Shown: positions 63,491 to 64,000 of the stretch, in pieces
Position numbering within the stretch: position 1 is the first letter of the stretch
Layout of the letters: the number at the start of each line of letters is the position of its first letter
Assembly: GCF_002220095.1 (NCBI RefSeq)
Contig: NZ_CP022372.1
Span: 4,560,501-4,624,500, forward strand
Direction: 5' to 3'
From: Bosea sp. AS-1
GTDB taxonomy: Bacteria > Pseudomonadota > Alphaproteobacteria > Rhizobiales > Beijerinckiaceae
Length of the DNA: 64,000 bases
Program-made: the position numbers and the translations under genes
The notes under the pieces: model-generated
What the model saw: only the letters and a program-made list of their open reading frames with translations
Told to the model about the DNA's origin: nothing
The model's database searches: none

Positions 63491-64000
63491 TCAGGCCGCC
63501 GCTGCCGGTTGCTCCTGCTGCGGCACTTCCTCGCGCGAGCAGCGCTCCAGAGCATGGCGCAACTCGCGCCTCGCCGCCACGAAGGCAGCCGAGCGCCGGT
63601 CGCGCGGGCGCGGAAGCAGGTTGTCGAGGGCGTAACGGATGCGGCCGGTTCCGGGCTGCGTCACGACGATACGGTCGGCCAGCGCCACGGCTTCCTCAAC
63701 CTCCCGCGTCGCGAAGAGGATCGCGGTGCGGCTTTCGCGCACTAGCGCCAGCAGCAGGTCGTAGAGCATCGCCCGCAATGCCGGATCGAGCGTCGCAAAG
63801 GGCTCGTCCAGCAGGAGCAGTTTCGGCCGCGCCACAAGGACCCGCGCTATGGCAAGGCGCTGCTGCTGTTCGATGGAGAGCTCGTCCGGCCGGCATGCCG
63901 CATGGCCGGCAAGGCCCGCGCGCACCAGCGCATTCGCCACCAGCCCCTCGCGTTCGAAGGCCGAGCGATGCGGCAGGCCGAAGCCGAGGTTCTCCGAGAC
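63491..64000 (-). CDS. ABC transporter ATP-binding protein, truncated at window edge
   Basis: The visible 169 residues are the C-terminal part of an ATPase like those of nitrate/sulfonate/taurine importers. They have Walker B KLLLLDEPFATLD and an H-loop region where TRE replaces THD (FATREVEEA). The signature motif, normally LSGGQ, reads LSIEQQQR. The frame runs to the window edge, so Walker A and the start are outside. The altered signature suggests reduced or specialised activity, or pairing with another ATPase. Confidence 0.82.
   Translation of the reverse strand, partial: VSENLGFGLPHRSAFEREGLVANALVRAGLAGHAACRPDELSIEQQQRLAIARVLVARPKLLLLDEPFATLDPALRAMLYDLLLALVRESRTAILFATREVEEAVALADRIVVTQPGTGRIRYALDNLLPRPRDRRSAAFVAARRELRHALERCSREEVPQQEQPAAAA

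Noticed and set aside
1..64000. CRISPR arrays or rRNA operons
   Set aside because: I saw no regular direct repeats with spacers and no rRNA-like sequence.

Overview
The window looks like the chromosome of a GC-rich alphaproteobacterium of the Hyphomicrobiales (Rhizobiales), most like Bosea or a near relative. This is inferred from the gene order lptC-lptA-lptB-rpoN-hpf-ptsN, from the dapE / truA-fmt / def / rmuC neighbourhood, from the GC-rich codon use, and from intergenic palindromic repeats of the type seen in that order. No rRNA, tRNA or CRISPR array was recognised.

Region 1 (1-24.0 kb) is a surface-polysaccharide locus. It holds two large glycosyltransferase-like proteins with coiled coils, a WecB-type UDP-GlcNAc 2-epimerase, four SDR nucleotide-sugar epimerases/dehydratases, a DegT/DnrJ/EryC1 aminotransferase, a sugar formyltransferase-like protein, three asparagine-synthetase-like amidotransferases, and a Wzm/Wzt-type ABC exporter with TWO different ATPase subunits and one permease. 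WbqC-like, GNAT and polysaccharide-deacetylase-like proteins and a GT4 glycosyltransferase complete it. The plus-strand genes are tightly packed, with ATGA/GTGA overlaps. The likely product is an ABC-exported glycan with amino, N-formyl or N-acyl and amidated sugars.

Region 2 (24.1-26.6 kb) is a small phage-derived recombination island: an XRE regulator, a nested 41-bp dyad, two small ORFs, an ERF single-strand annealing protein and a YqaJ-type exonuclease. It ends in a repeat-like AT-rich block. No integrase or structural phage gene is present.

Region 3 (26.6-34.8 kb) is a catabolic operon on the minus strand: IclR regulator, fused hydantoinase/oxoprolinase A+B (1282 aa), OPT transporter, AroM-like protein and RraA-like aldolase. 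A 38-bp symmetric operator candidate precedes the regulator. A hairpin followed by a T-run on the plus strand suggests a possible divergent small RNA.

Region 4 (35.2-41.8 kb) carries two related PAS/LuxR-HTH regulators bracketing a GntR regulator and a divergent PfkB sugar kinase. After these come anmK, two tandem DUF1330 proteins and pyrF on the minus strand.

Region 5 (41.8-64 kb) is mostly housekeeping. It has a TauE permease, a FrnE-like DsbA protein, the EF-P beta-lysylation set (epmB, epmA, divergent efp), class I fumarase, ptsN-hpf-rpoN, lptBAC, RNase D, dapE, truA-fmt, def, rmuC, an OsmC protein and a truncated nitrate/sulfonate-type ABC ATPase at the right edge. Repeat elements lie at 41.7, 46.1, 57.2 and 60.9 kb, and a bidirectional terminator at 59.2 kb.
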